A DNA stretch of 64,000 bases, from contig OZ024930.1 of assembly GCA_964017235.1 (NCBI GenBank), positions 28,710,614 through 28,774,613 on the forward strand, in the 5' to 3' direction. The position numbers and the translations under genes were made by a program. The stretch comes from Sabellastarte sp. h YS-2021. Taxonomy: Eukaryota > Annelida > Polychaeta > Sabellida > Sabellidae. The notes under the pieces were generated by a model that searched no databases, had not been told where the DNA came from, and saw only the letters and a list, made by a program, of their open reading frames with translations. The stretch's first letter is position 1, and each line of letters begins with the position of its first letter. Below are positions 1 through 10,259 of the stretch, piece by piece.

Positions 1-760
1 ACTAATTCAAATTGTCTAAAATGAGGACCAATACCAGACACCTCCCCCCCCCCCCCCCCCCCCCCGTACAGAAAAGAGGAAACCAGACCATTACAGCCAG
101 CACTCTATAAATTGCCTAAAGGGCCATGTTTAAGAAATTGCATCATACTCTTTTCCTTTGGTTGCACAAGCCTTTTGGAGTGGACCTTTTTTAAGTCCAA
201 ATAACTATGGTATTACTTTACCCTTGCGTTTTCTTCAGGTTTTCACTTGTTTGTTTGGGCACCCCAGTTTTCAGTCATCCCCCACAGATAGATTGCTATT
301 GTTGTTTAAATATAAGTAGTGTCATGTATCAGTCTAATGATTATGTAATCTTGCGCACTACAAGAATTCCTTTAAAAACCTCCCCGGATGTTGTGTAAAA
401 TAGTAAACAACCACCTAATTGGTCCCCTATGCTTAACGCATTTGTCCCCTGTCTCCTCAGTGTCACTTTAAAACTTGACTGTAGGCAACCTTAATGTATG
501 ACATAACATACAAACACATGAGCAAAGTAGCTCCTAATTTTGTAAGTTATGAACTAATAATGATAATTATAAATACATGTGTATGGCACAAAATTGATGA
601 GGACCCCCTGATTCACAGGGATCCAAAAGGGGCAGTCCTAAAACCAAGCAAAGGAAACTGCAAAATTGCTGTATTTATTTCATTTCAGTTTTGTACAGAG
701 GGTACATTATATGGAATAATGAAGCTGCGATGATGGAAACGAATAGTCAATTGTGGAAGT
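1..760. other. No gene recognised; poly-C run
   Basis: I see no coding similarity on either strand. The only clear structure is a run of about 22 C at 44-65. Short open frames here lack any family signature and are probably chance. Confidence 0.5.
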
Positions 761-1050
761 TAATCTGATGTGAATCATGATAAACAATGACTCTTATGTA
801 GACACAATCAGGAGTTAGATTGCAACAGTTCAGCCAAGAGACCAATTACAACATCTCACTCCGGGATCCTTGGAATGTATTGGTTAAAACATTTGCCTCC
901 CACCTCTGAGGCTAGCAGTTCAAACCCTGGTCCCAATCATATGTAGGAAAGATGGTAGTCACTGACCTATGTCTGGCAGTGTACAGTGCAGAATTTTGAT
1001 CAACTAGTATATACTGGTGCCCTTCATGATATAACCTATAAAATAGATCA
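760..1050 (+). repeat. SINE-bearing dispersed repeat, copy 1
   Basis: This resembles 14468-14760 over its whole length, including about 100 bases before the tRNA-like part. The segment from about 866 aligns with the complete SINE at 49550-49778: a degenerate A-box region, a B-box-like stretch (AGTTCAAACCC near 919), then a shared tail with the pattern GATCAACTAGTATATACTGG and a DATATAACCT motif. It is degenerate and not expected to be active. It runs directly into the dispersed repeat that starts near 1050. Confidence 0.6.
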
Positions 1051-1760
1051 GCTCAACAGTTCACTAATTTGCATGCCACCATACACCAAACTAATAATTA
1101 GTATCATATAGCAAATGAGACACTTGCTTCAAGGTTTACTGGCTTCAGCCGTTAAACCATTTTATGCAGATTTGAAGCATGACGAAATCACTCTGCCTCC
1201 AGTATTTCTTACTTTAGCAAGAAATCTCTTTCCTCTGGAGACACGTAGATACTCATTAGGATTACCATATATGTATTACTTAACAGACTGCAATGTGTAG
1301 TTTTTGGTGAGTTGAACAGTTTTTACGTATACTTTTTCTCCCTTCAGAATAAAAATAATTTACACTTCTCTGAGAAATCCCACAGCATATTCTACAATAA
1401 ATAATAATAGTAATTTGCTAGAAAAATATTTAATAAAGAATATCAAATAAATCTTGTTTTCATACAAAACAGCAGTGCTATTACTGTAATTAATGCCCAT
1501 ATCAGCAGTGTGGCATTGGACGTTTTAACATTTTGCTCCATTATTAAATCAATTATTTTCAGCAGCAGACGATACAAAATATATTTTTATTGTCTTGAGT
1601 TATGTTTACTTCTCCTAAAATGTGATTTGTGGGCTCTTTAGTTTGTATATATAATGCTAAAATACTTGTATAGTACAGACTAAATGTTTTGTGTACTTAG
1701 TAATGCTTAATGCCACTTTTACAGATAGGAGACTTGTTAATGAGGGACAACACAACTAAG
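1050..1760 (+). repeat. Dispersed repeat of unknown class, copy 1 (5' part)
   Basis: About 700 bases here align collinearly with 16770-17480. Shared landmarks are GACTTGCTTMAAGGTTTA, AGACTGCAATGTGTAGT, AATAAATCTTGTTTT and GGGGGCTCTTTAG-type stretches. The match resumes at 8760-9010 after element A, so both pieces are one older repeat split by that insertion. A 61-codon open frame at 1115-1300 is not kept open in copy 2, so I do not call it a gene. Class unknown: it could be the non-coding part of a LINE or a non-autonomous DNA element. Confidence 0.65.
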
Positions 1761-1922
1761 TTGTAGTTTCAACAGGAAGATTAGTTATGTCATAAAAGTG
1801 AACAACATACTTCATTTAACTGAAATAATTGATAATTATAATTAATCACCAAACTGATATCTTGTAATCACAGTTGCAGCAAATACTCACTGATGCATAA
1901 TTTTAAGGATGCTTAAAATGAC

Positions 1923-2462
1923 CAGTCCCCAACCCCCAAGACAGACAAACAACTGCGGGTACCATTTTATTAAATATATATATGAGATACTATGTAAAAT
2001 AAATACAATACTAATACTATTTACAAGATTACTAAAATTGAGTATATAAAAGTCCTCTTTGTAAAGATATGCAATAATGAAGAATTTAAATGTTAACATG
2101 AGCTGCACATAAAATTACTAGAATACAGCAGCCCTTAAAGTTGCCAATGAATTATAATAATGATAAGGTTTGACATTCAAAGACATGCACTGCATTTGAC
2201 CTACTGACCTCTGAGGTGACCTTGAACCCCAGCAGAAGGGAAGGCTTTGCAGTTTACTGGACAGGGACATCTTTAGATCCAAATACATGATGCATAAACA
2301 ATTTTGCCTAAGGTCACTGAGGTCAAGCCAAAGCCCCCTATACTGCTGAAGAGGAAAGGACCCCCAGAGTTTACACTAAAACCACTAATATTTGAAAAAA
2401 TTATGAATTTGTGAAATCTTGCCCAGAGCTAACATGATATAGCATGGAAAAAACACCCTCTT
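1923..2462 (-). repeat. Element A repeat B2
   Basis: A 540-base direct copy of 2762-3308, and the 3' end of element A on the minus strand. It carries ATAAAA-type polyadenylation-like sequence close to its outer end and a TGACCT-AC-TGACCT double hexamer at 2197-2210, discussed under findings. Confidence 0.85.
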
Positions 2463-2514
2463 TTAACCATCTTTAGGAAAGACAAAGCAGTTTAAATAAG
2501 GAGGGAGGGAGGGT

Positions 2515-2759
2515 AAATTTTTTCATGTTTCTCCTTCAAAAGTCACATTCAAACTGAAGTTGAAGCCAGGAATAAAGCTTAAGGTCAGAGACCCCACCAA
2601 TAGAATCGACTTGTTTACAGATTGCCAAGATACTGAGCAAACTTCTAGGAAGGCAAGAACTAGCACACTCAGACTGGTACCCAAACCTCAAGCCATGGTC
2701 TGGCCACCACACTGCCTTGGAGGGGAGGACTGACCCCCGGGTCACCTGAACAACCCAAG
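2515..2759 (-). repeat. Element A repeat A2
   Basis: A direct copy of 8498-8744 with a handful of differences. It lies between B1 and B2 as expected for split direct repeats. Poly-purine spacer 2463-2514 separates it from B2. Confidence 0.85.
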
Positions 2760-2761
2760 CG

Positions 2762-3308
2762 ACAGTCCCCGACCCCAAAGACAGACAAACAACTGCGGGT
2801 ACCATTTTATTAAATATATATATGAGTTACTATGTAAAATAAATACAATACTAATACTAATACTATTTACAAGATTACTAAAATTGAGTATATCAAAGTC
2901 CTCTTTGTAAAAATATGCAATAATGAAGAATTTAAATGTTAACATGAGCTGCTCATAAAATTACTAGAATACAGCAGCCCTTAAAGTTGCCAATGAATTA
3001 TAATAATAATAAGGTTTGACATTCAAAGACATGCGCTGCATTTGACCTACTGACCTCTGAGGTGACCTTGAACCCCAGCAGAAGGGAAGGCTTTGCAGTT
3101 TACTGGACAGGGACATATTTAGGTCCAAATACACGATACATAAACAATTTTGCCTAAGGTCACTGAGGTCAAGCCAAAGTCCCCTATACTGCTGAAGAGG
3201 AAGGGACCCCCAGAGTTTACACTAAAACCACTAATATTTGAAAAAATTATGATGAATTTGTGAAATCTTGCCCAGAGCTAACATGGTATAGCATGGAAAA
3301 AACACCCC
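2762..3308 (-). repeat. Element A repeat B1
   Basis: A direct copy of 1923-2462, starting about 25 bases downstream of the YR frame. It repeats the paired TGACCT hexamers. Element B and element C have the same closeness of YR stop to B1. Confidence 0.85.
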
Positions 3309-3333
3309 AAAGCCCAACACCAGAAGTAGGAAC

Positions 3334-4320
3334 TTAAAAAGCATTTATAGTAGAGGCCAGAGTTGTGGCCAGACTTTCACCAGATGCATGATCTGATTGG
3401 ATGTAACGCCAGACACAGTCTGACGACCAGGTACCATGACGTTTAATTTGCTTTATGGGGATATGAGAGTTATAAGCAAATGTTGCACCGGATCTCCTTA
3501 GATCATGGAAAGTGTGAAAAGCTGGGTTCAAACCCAGGGTCTGGTTAATGCTCTTTATAGCTTTACATACTCTAGAATCAGTGAGTGGAATATAACCATG
3601 TGAACTAGAAATTTGAAAGAGGGAAGAAGTGGAAGACATTGAATAGGCTTTAAACAAGACTTTCAGAGCAGAGTAAGGGCATACGAGTTTATTATGGAGC
3701 CTGGGGACTGTGATACACTGGATCAGATCTCTAGTTTGGATAGTCTTACTCCACTTAAGTAAGATTTTTGCAAATTTTTTGGTTGAAAATATGTCCTCTC
3801 CAGTTAAATGCCTAGTATGATGTGGGGCCAAATTAGAGAGCCTTAAAAAGCCGAAAAAACCTAAAAGGAATACAGCCCTGAATACTACACCTGAGGTGAG
3901 ATTTCTACATGCAGCTGACATTTGAGCCAATCTCATAATTTTATGTGGTTTGACAGACAAGGGATGGTTTATCTTGAGAGATTTAATGAAGTATTTAAGC
4001 TTAGGATGTTCAAACACTGCAAAACACAAGTCATGCAAGACAAAGTGAGCCTTTATGGCTGAAACATGATTTTCAATCATTAATACTGAACAACCATTGA
4101 TAACTAAGCATTCCAAGAATGACAATATAATTTTAATGTCCACCTCCACTAACAGACACTTAGTATACACACAAAAGGCTACAAATGTTCTAAACATGGT
4201 AAGATAGGCGCCTCTTGTCTTTGGACGAAAGGCTTGATGTAGCCTGGTGGCAGCTTTGGCAGAAAGAGACGTCAATGCTTCATTATCTACAACACAAAGC
4301 GTAGCATCCCTCAGTATCAA
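3334..4320 (-). CDS. Element A YR part: tyrosine recombinase
   Basis: This 328-codon open frame belongs to the tyrosine recombinase (phage-integrase-like) family used by DIRS-order elements to integrate circular DNA. Visible landmarks are FRPKTRGAY in the N-terminal SAM-like region, the first catalytic Arg in GFLRLSNLAPH (about residue 160), Lys in LLKWSKT, HDLRRSG (about 277) for the His-x-x-Arg box, HGTW, and Tyr in WRYIQ near the C-terminus. The frame has no nearby ATG at its start; a TTATATGTGTTATTGTAG stretch upstream resembles a splice acceptor, as in elements B, C and D. The host element is broken, so this is a relic despite its open frame. Confidence 0.85.
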   Translation of the reverse strand: MILRDATLCVVDNEALTSLSAKAATRLHQAFRPKTRGAYLTMFRTFVAFCVYTKCLLVEVDIKIILSFLECLVINGCSVLMIENHVSAIKAHFVLHDLCFAVFEHPKLKYFIKSLKINHPLSVKPHKIMRLAQMSAACRNLTSGVVFRAVFLLGFFGFLRLSNLAPHHTRHLTGEDIFSTKKFAKILLKWSKTIQTRDLIQCITVPRLHNKLVCPYSALKVLFKAYSMSSTSSLFQISSSHGYIPLTDSRVCKAIKSINQTLGLNPAFHTFHDLRRSGATFAYNSHIPIKQIKRHGTWSSDCVWRYIQSDHASGESLATTLASTINAF

Positions 4321-4499
4321 TATAATGTATCAGGCAAGGCCTGTATCAAGGCCTCTACAATAACACATATAAGACAGAAATACACACTTTACAACTAAAA
4401 CTACAACTCTGGATGTAGTTCCAGCATATCAAGTGAAACCTGGAGCCACACTGGGTGCACTACGTGCAAGCCCAGCAGCTCCCACTGATCTGCTGTGCC

Positions 4500-6925
4500 C
4501 TTCCATCTGGACAGGGCATCTGCCACTTTATTGTCAACACCCCTAATATGGGTATACTACAAATCTATGTCAGACGTTGTGGCAACGTACCACACGTTCC
4601 GTGCGCATGTGCCCAAGTAGGGATCTCTAGTCTTTCCAGATCTAAGAACAGTCATGACTGCTGCATTATCACAATGTATCAAGACCTGTTTTGACGCCCA
4701 CTGACGTTTGAATAATTTCACAGCAAGCAAGATGTTCACCATCTCCAAATGAACAATAGTCCAGTTCATGTAGCCCTTCACAATGGGAAGATGGTAAATG
4801 AAACTCCCAGAACGACCTCCCAGACCTATGAGGCAAGTATCAAGCTCAAGGGTCACGTCAATGGGTCTATGGTCATAAAGTGACACCCCATACATAGGAA
4901 GAAATTTTGAGAACCACCTCAAGTCTCTCTTCAAATCAGAGGTCAGCATCACTTTTTGACGCCTATGAGCAAATCTGAGCAAGTCCAGCATCCTGTTAAG
5001 AAAGATGTGCGCAGGTTTGATGTACTTGTGCACGTAAAACAAGAGACCCAAAATGAACTGCAATTGGCGTTTCGAGGCAACGTCACGCTCAAGCCACTGA
5101 TGCACAGTATCCGTGACGTCACGCAATTTGTCAGGAGGTATGGAAATAGTGCCATTGACTGTGTCGATAAGGACGCCTAGACACGTGACTTGCGTTGAAG
5201 GAGAAACTAGCTTTTTCTGGCTTATGGTTAGGCCAAGGTCATTCGTCAAGTCAATGAGAGCAGCATATGACGCTGTCGCGATGCTCGGAACACCAACGCC
5301 AATGTAGTCATCAATGTTATCAATGATGGTATAACCTTTTTGATGCATCATAAACCTGACACCGTCGCTTAAGCGTTAAAAGATTTGACTGCCATGTCAC
5401 GTCCCGAACGGAACGCACGTGTCGACGTAATGGCCGCCCCACTCTAGCCCTAACAGGTCATAATCACCTGGATCGACCTTGACGTGACGGAACACACGTG
5501 GCACGTCAACCATATACAGCAACGCGCCACGACCCAACTTCCTGAGCTCACCAGTGATATCATCCACTGTGGGAAAAGTGAGGCAAAAATTGCTGTTAAG
5601 ATAGGAATCCTTGTCGATTCCAGCATTGACAGAAGCCCCAAGGGACCAGCTCAAGTCTATTATAACTCGACCCCTATCAGAACTGGGCTTAGCCTGTGTC
5701 ATGAAGGGTGAACAGTGATTGTTTGGAATAGGGGGTTCTTTGAAAGGGCCTAGGAGAGCAGCATAGTGAAGTTCTTCCGCTATATACGTGTCAACGTCCC
5801 TAGGGAATTCCACGGCAGATTTGTGGTTGACTTTGTCACACCTGAGGTCACAACTCCTACTAAAACCCAGTAGGAACCCAAATTCCACCAATTGGCATAA
5901 CTGCTGGTCCCAATATTCTGCCAAATTGTCTTTCCATGCTTGCAGTTCAATTGTGATTTGATTGGAATCCTAGCTATCATAAAGTTAGGGGCTCCAGTGG
6001 CTCTGACAATACCATGCACGTCCCAGGGGGAAACCCCTTTCCACTCATTAACATTTGCACTCTGAGGCATTAGCTGTTCATCAATAGGAATGAACCCAAA
6101 GGCAAATGGTGACTGCGACGCCACTTTTTGTGTATTTCAGTATCAACGCCCCCATTGTCCAAGCCCACTTTTAATTGATTTGCATATAGAATGGAACTGG
6201 CAAATTTGTCATCAAAGCCACTATAATTGGCATCATAAATGAGAATTTGTTCAGTGTCTGCATTATTTTCTATGTCAGTCTTCACACTGACCCGACTATC
6301 TGTGTTCGGATCCGGATGGATGTGTGGTTTATCAGATATGTCCGGTTTCAATATGACCTTAGCTGTCAAAATCCGATTCGCAGGACGCCCCTTATCAGTG
6401 GCAGCTACTGGTCTGCGAGCTTGACATTGCTTGTCCTTACTTTGGTCATTTTGACATGTCGTATTTGACAGATTTTGACCCACAATCAGGTGACACTTTG
6501 GTGACAGCATTTCCACTGCACCACACATTTCTACTTTTGAATTTACGAACATTGACACAATTTTTTACAGGCCTTCTGGCCAACAGTGCATCTACTTGCT
6601 TTGGAATTACACTAGAGTTGTACACAAATCTGATGTTATAGACCTTACTGCAATCCACTGCTTTACATTCACCAAACCCAGTGCCTTCACATTGATTCAA
6701 GCTACATGAAGCCATGCTTCCCATACCAGCATTGCTCACCTTGCTTGCTTCACATTGAGGGTTGCGTGACACCCTGTCAGTGTCAGTACTATTCGTGACC
6801 AACTCACCTTTGCACTGTAAACCACCAGACACAGTAGGTTTCACAACACTGGTTTCACATAGCAAGTGACGTGAATCAGAAGTCTTCACATTACCTACTT
6901 TGGTTACACTACCTTTCCATCGCAT
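4500..6925 (-). pseudogene. Element A RT/RNase H part, broken
   Basis: DIRS-type pol relic. Recognisable blocks, 5' to 3' on the minus strand, are a Cys/Ser-rich N-terminal extension, the GxPNxxxAR pre-RT block near 5980, an RT segment with DLSWSLG and a VDVPRVFRHVKVDP block near 5500, the IDDYIG catalytic box near 5300, a connection with RQLQFILGLLFY, and RNase H pieces with LELDTCLIGLGG and CDNAAVMTVL near 4830 and 4660. Closest relatives in this window are elements D and C. It is broken in several places. Confidence 0.8.
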
Positions 6926-6999
6926 AGCCCTGTCTGTACCAGTGTGGATTCCCTTGCTAGCAAAGCATTTTGTATCAATTTTTTCACAGCTGCTCCATC

Positions 7000-8082
7000 C
7001 TAATAATGGGCAGCTGTCCGCTCGTTTTTTAACTGTTGCTGCTTGGTAATACAGTTTTTCTCAGAGAGATTGAGCTGCTTGCCCAAAGTCAGGCAATAAG
7101 CGCAAATATGTTTATGCAACTTGCCATTGGTCTCATGCTCATTTGCAAAACTACAGATATTGTTTTGGAAGTTTTTACAGAACCAGGGTTTTTTATTGTC
7201 CTGCCTGCCCCAATTTTGCCTAGTATGCGAAATGTGTTTTTGGGCATGAGGCCTACATATTCGATCAATTCGATCACCATCCTCCCATTTGACTGTTCTC
7301 CTTTCCATTTCACACATTAAAACTGCATGAGCAGCTTTCGCCCCCTGCCAGGAAAAATTCGTGGCATCTTCCATAAGGTCAGCCAAATATGAGACCATAG
7401 TGTCTTTCCTCTGGCAATCCGATTCTTCCAGAATGTTCCTACAGAAGCCTTGGACCCATTGGGTCAGGGATAATTGGTCATAGTTCATACGCTGCCGTGT
7501 GACCCCCCCCCCCCCCCAGTATTGCCTCATGGGGCCAGTGCACTTTGTGTTTTACCTGTCCGTCGACATTACCACCCCGCATAGATTTAAACTTATCTTT
7601 ACCTTGACACTGTTAACTCTGGTTCAGTTCCCTTAACCGTTTATCAACTTTTTTCTGTAACAATTGTGATTTCAAAACTTCTAGGGAGGGACAATCACTT
7701 TCCTCTGAGGACGAATCATTTACAACTGAACACTTTTTCTGTTTTTTTAACTACTTTTTGTACTCTCTAAAAAACTGTCACTACTTAACTCAGAAGACTG
7801 TGTTGACCTTCTGGGTGCTGTCACTATCTGCTCTTCCACGTGGTCCAGCCGCTCTGTCATCTTCCTCAGCTGTTGGAGAATCTCCATCTGTAGCAGCTGT
7901 CCGTGCCCAGACACTCCCTGTGCAGTCTGAGTGGCAGAACTATGTCCTGCAACGGCAGCATCACTTAAGAGTTCATTGTCACTTTCCGCTTGCTGTTGTT
8001 TCTTCTGTAACTTGCACTTCTTGCCAGTAGGGGGTACATGCCTCACTTTGCAAGTCTTGCACAGTTGCTTATGATCAGGCAT
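7000..8082 (-). pseudogene. Element A gag part, broken
   Basis: The N-terminus has the CKTCKVRHVPPTGKKC module (CxxC-x3-H-x2-P-x-G-x2-C), also present in elements C and D. The core LSLTQWVQGF ... LMEDATNFSW ... AKAAHAVL ... ME aligns with the other gag frames. A C-terminal Cys/His cluster (CKNFQNNIC ... HICAYC ... C) resembles a retrotransposon nucleocapsid module. The region holds a C-run near 7503-7517. It is broken. Confidence 0.75.
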
Positions 8083-8229
8083 ATTTTCAATTTGAATTGA
8101 AAAATTTAAGTCACTGTTTCTGGAATATCATACAAAACAGGCACAAGCCCCTAAGATTTCGCATTCCACATGTCAAAGTCAGGCTTGAATTGACCAAAGT
8201 TTCAGCTAAACGGCCAATAAGTGGCAAAT

Positions 8230-8497
8230 AATGCACAAGGAAATATAGGTTAGACCGTCCCTCTCTCTCCTGGTCAACAAGCCTGAGGTTGTCGTGAAGA
8301 CTTATGTAATTCAATAAAGTTCATCAATATCAACACATATTGACTCCACGGTTCCACAATCCAAAGCAGTGATAACAGAGCTTTGTTAAAATACTTGTTA
8401 CATGATAAATGACCGTCCTGTTTGTACACTATTTACAAGTTAAAACTTTAAAATCAGAAAATAAAAAAACATAAAATAAACGTGATAAAAGTCCAAG
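8230..8497 (-). other. Element A 5' leader between A1 and gag
   Basis: Non-coding leader. On the minus strand it holds a GGGACGGTCTAACCT stretch near 8240-8258 that reappears as GGGACAGTCTAACCT near 16250 upstream of the relic gag at 16100. This points to a conserved leader motif in this subfamily, function unknown. Confidence 0.45.
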
Positions 8498-8744
8498 AAA
8501 ATTTTTTTCATGTTTCTCCTTCAAAAGTCACATTCAAACTGAAGTTGAAGCCAGGAATAAAGCTTAAGGTCAGAGACCCCACCAATAGAATCGACTTGTT
8601 TACAGGTTGCCAAGATACTGAGCAAACTTCTAGGAAGGCAAGAACTAGCAAACTCAGACTGGTACCCAAACCTCAAGCCATGGTCTGGCCACCACACTGC
8701 CTTGGAGGGGAGGACTGACCCCTGGGCCGCCTGAACAACCCAAG
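8498..8744 (-). repeat. Element A repeat A1 (5' end)
   Basis: Direct partner of 2515-2759. The homology stops after ACCCAAG at 8744, where the older dispersed repeat resumes. This fixes the 5' end of element A. Confidence 0.85.
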
Positions 8745-9060
8745 TGAAACACCTCAAGTGAGATAGTATTTCCCAGGGCTAAACCAACAACTTAATCATG
8801 ATTGTGTTGAGAATTTCTTAATTTTGGATAAGCTTGACATAGACACATTCATGTATACCTTAGTTTAATTTGCCAATCGTTCATTGTAAAATTGTAGCTT
8901 TTTCACTTAGGTCACCATTGTTGAGAATTTGCATAGTAAATAAATAGTAAAATAAATCGTTATTGTGCTCCTAAACTTTTGACATGCCTTGCTTGGAGAA
9001 ACCTAGTCATTAAACAATAAATTACTTCCATTCATCTTGTATTTGGCAATGAAATATTTA
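8745..9060 (+). repeat. Dispersed repeat copy 1, 3' part
   Basis: Aligns with about 17545-17830 (shared GACATRGRCACRTTCATRTA, TTGAGAATTTGCATAGTAAATA and GTGTGCCTTTCTTG-like stretches). It is the continuation of 1050-1760 on the far side of element A. Confidence 0.6.
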
Positions 9061-9255
9061 CCTGTTAGTATAACATAATCGATAAGACAAAATACTTCGG
9101 GGTGTAGTTAATAAGACTAATATTATTGTAACAATATATAAGTTTTGAAATTTGACCACACGGTCAAGTTACTCCAATATAAGTGATACTAAGTCTATAA
9201 AAGGAGATTGTAGTGCAGCATTACGTTGGACAATGGGAGGGGTTATATCTTGAGT

Positions 9256-9495
9256 TTATTTAACACACTTGTCGCTTATTATTGTATGTTTAATACTATT
9301 AGTGGATATAACAATACTATCATGTTTTTCAAATTCTACCTTAGTATGTTTATTGAATGGGTGACTTGCACCTGTGGACGACTCACTCTCTTTAATCTTA
9401 GTTTTATGAATATTTATAGTCGACACCTTGTTGATCTGTTCCAGTTCCTGCAACCTTGCATTCACCTGAGCTTCTACATCTGCTGATGCCAAGAG
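9256..9495 (-). pseudogene. Possible gag fragment of a retroelement
   Basis: A 78-codon open frame begins VEAQVNARLQELEQ, which resembles the EVEKRLADLKNLNE segment just before the conserved core of the element D gag. No core block follows and no partner domains are adjacent. It may be a small DIRS-order scrap or chance coiled-coil-like sequence. Confidence 0.25.
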
Positions 9496-9499
9496 ATCT

Positions 9500-10140
9500 G
9501 CTCAAAGACAAGGTTCACCATATCAGATGTAGATGCACCTGCTGTCAAAAATTACTGACCCATATAAGAAGACATCTGTAACAGATGAAAGTGAAAATGA
9601 AGGCATAACAGATGATTTGACCAGGACAATACCTAAGTTGGCACATTTAAAGCTACATCTGAAATATTAGTTTCAGTCATTGAAGATCATCTGAACATTT
9701 CTCTCATAAAAATGCAGAACACTTTTTAAATGTTATATTTACCTCGCCTTTTTCTTCTCCAGATTTCTAATAACAAGAGACATAATTTTACAATAAAAAC
9801 CAGAAAGCTAGTTAGCAAAAATATTGCAATAGCTCTTGAGCAAGTAAATTACATTTGCATGAGCATTAGAAATGTTTTGCCAAATCCCTCAGGATATATT
9901 AAGTTGCCCAATTTGTAGTGACAAAATTGGAGAGAAAAAATCAACATGTCATTTATAGCCAAACATAAATACCAAAAAGTTACAAGAAGAGATTGTATGT
10001 GCCATAATTTACATCTTACATATATAAGTAAATATCAAATATGCATACATTTAGTAACTTAATGTCAATGCGTTTGACCTAAACTCATGTGTCATTTTTA
10101 TCTTCTTAAAACACATCTAGCATAAAACTCTAAGCAGTAT
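9500..10140. other. No gene recognised
   Basis: AT-rich sequence with short frames only. No LINE, SINE or DIRS block identified. Confidence 0.4.
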
Positions 10141-10259
10141 TTGCATTGCACAGAATTGTTGAAAACATTTAATTTGTTGCTGTTATCATTTTGGCTATCA
10201 TCACCCCCCTCCTCATATGGTATGGTATATTACTGTAAACATATAAGTGCTGCAGATGT

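Larger units (their letters stand above)
1923..8744 (-). mobile_element. Element A: DIRS-order YR retrotransposon with split direct repeats, broken
   Basis: On the minus strand the order is A1 (8744-8498), gag, RT/RNase H, YR, B1 (3308-2762), A2 (2759-2515), a short spacer, B2 (2462-1923). A1 pairs with A2 and B1 with B2 as direct repeats, which is the PAT/Ngaro-type split-direct-repeat plan of the DIRS order. The repeat pairs differ by only a few percent by eye, so the copy is fairly young, yet it carries roughly half a dozen breaks and must be inactive. It lies inside an older dispersed repeat (1050-1760 continuing at 8760-9060). The two ends carry AGTCCCC-like (left) and CCCAAG-like (right) sequence, and a B1-A2 junction of about 4 bases joins them at 2760. 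Confidence 0.85.

Noticed and set aside
2536-2945. Small frames within the element A repeats
   Set aside because: They lie wholly in non-coding A and B repeats and recur only because the repeats do.
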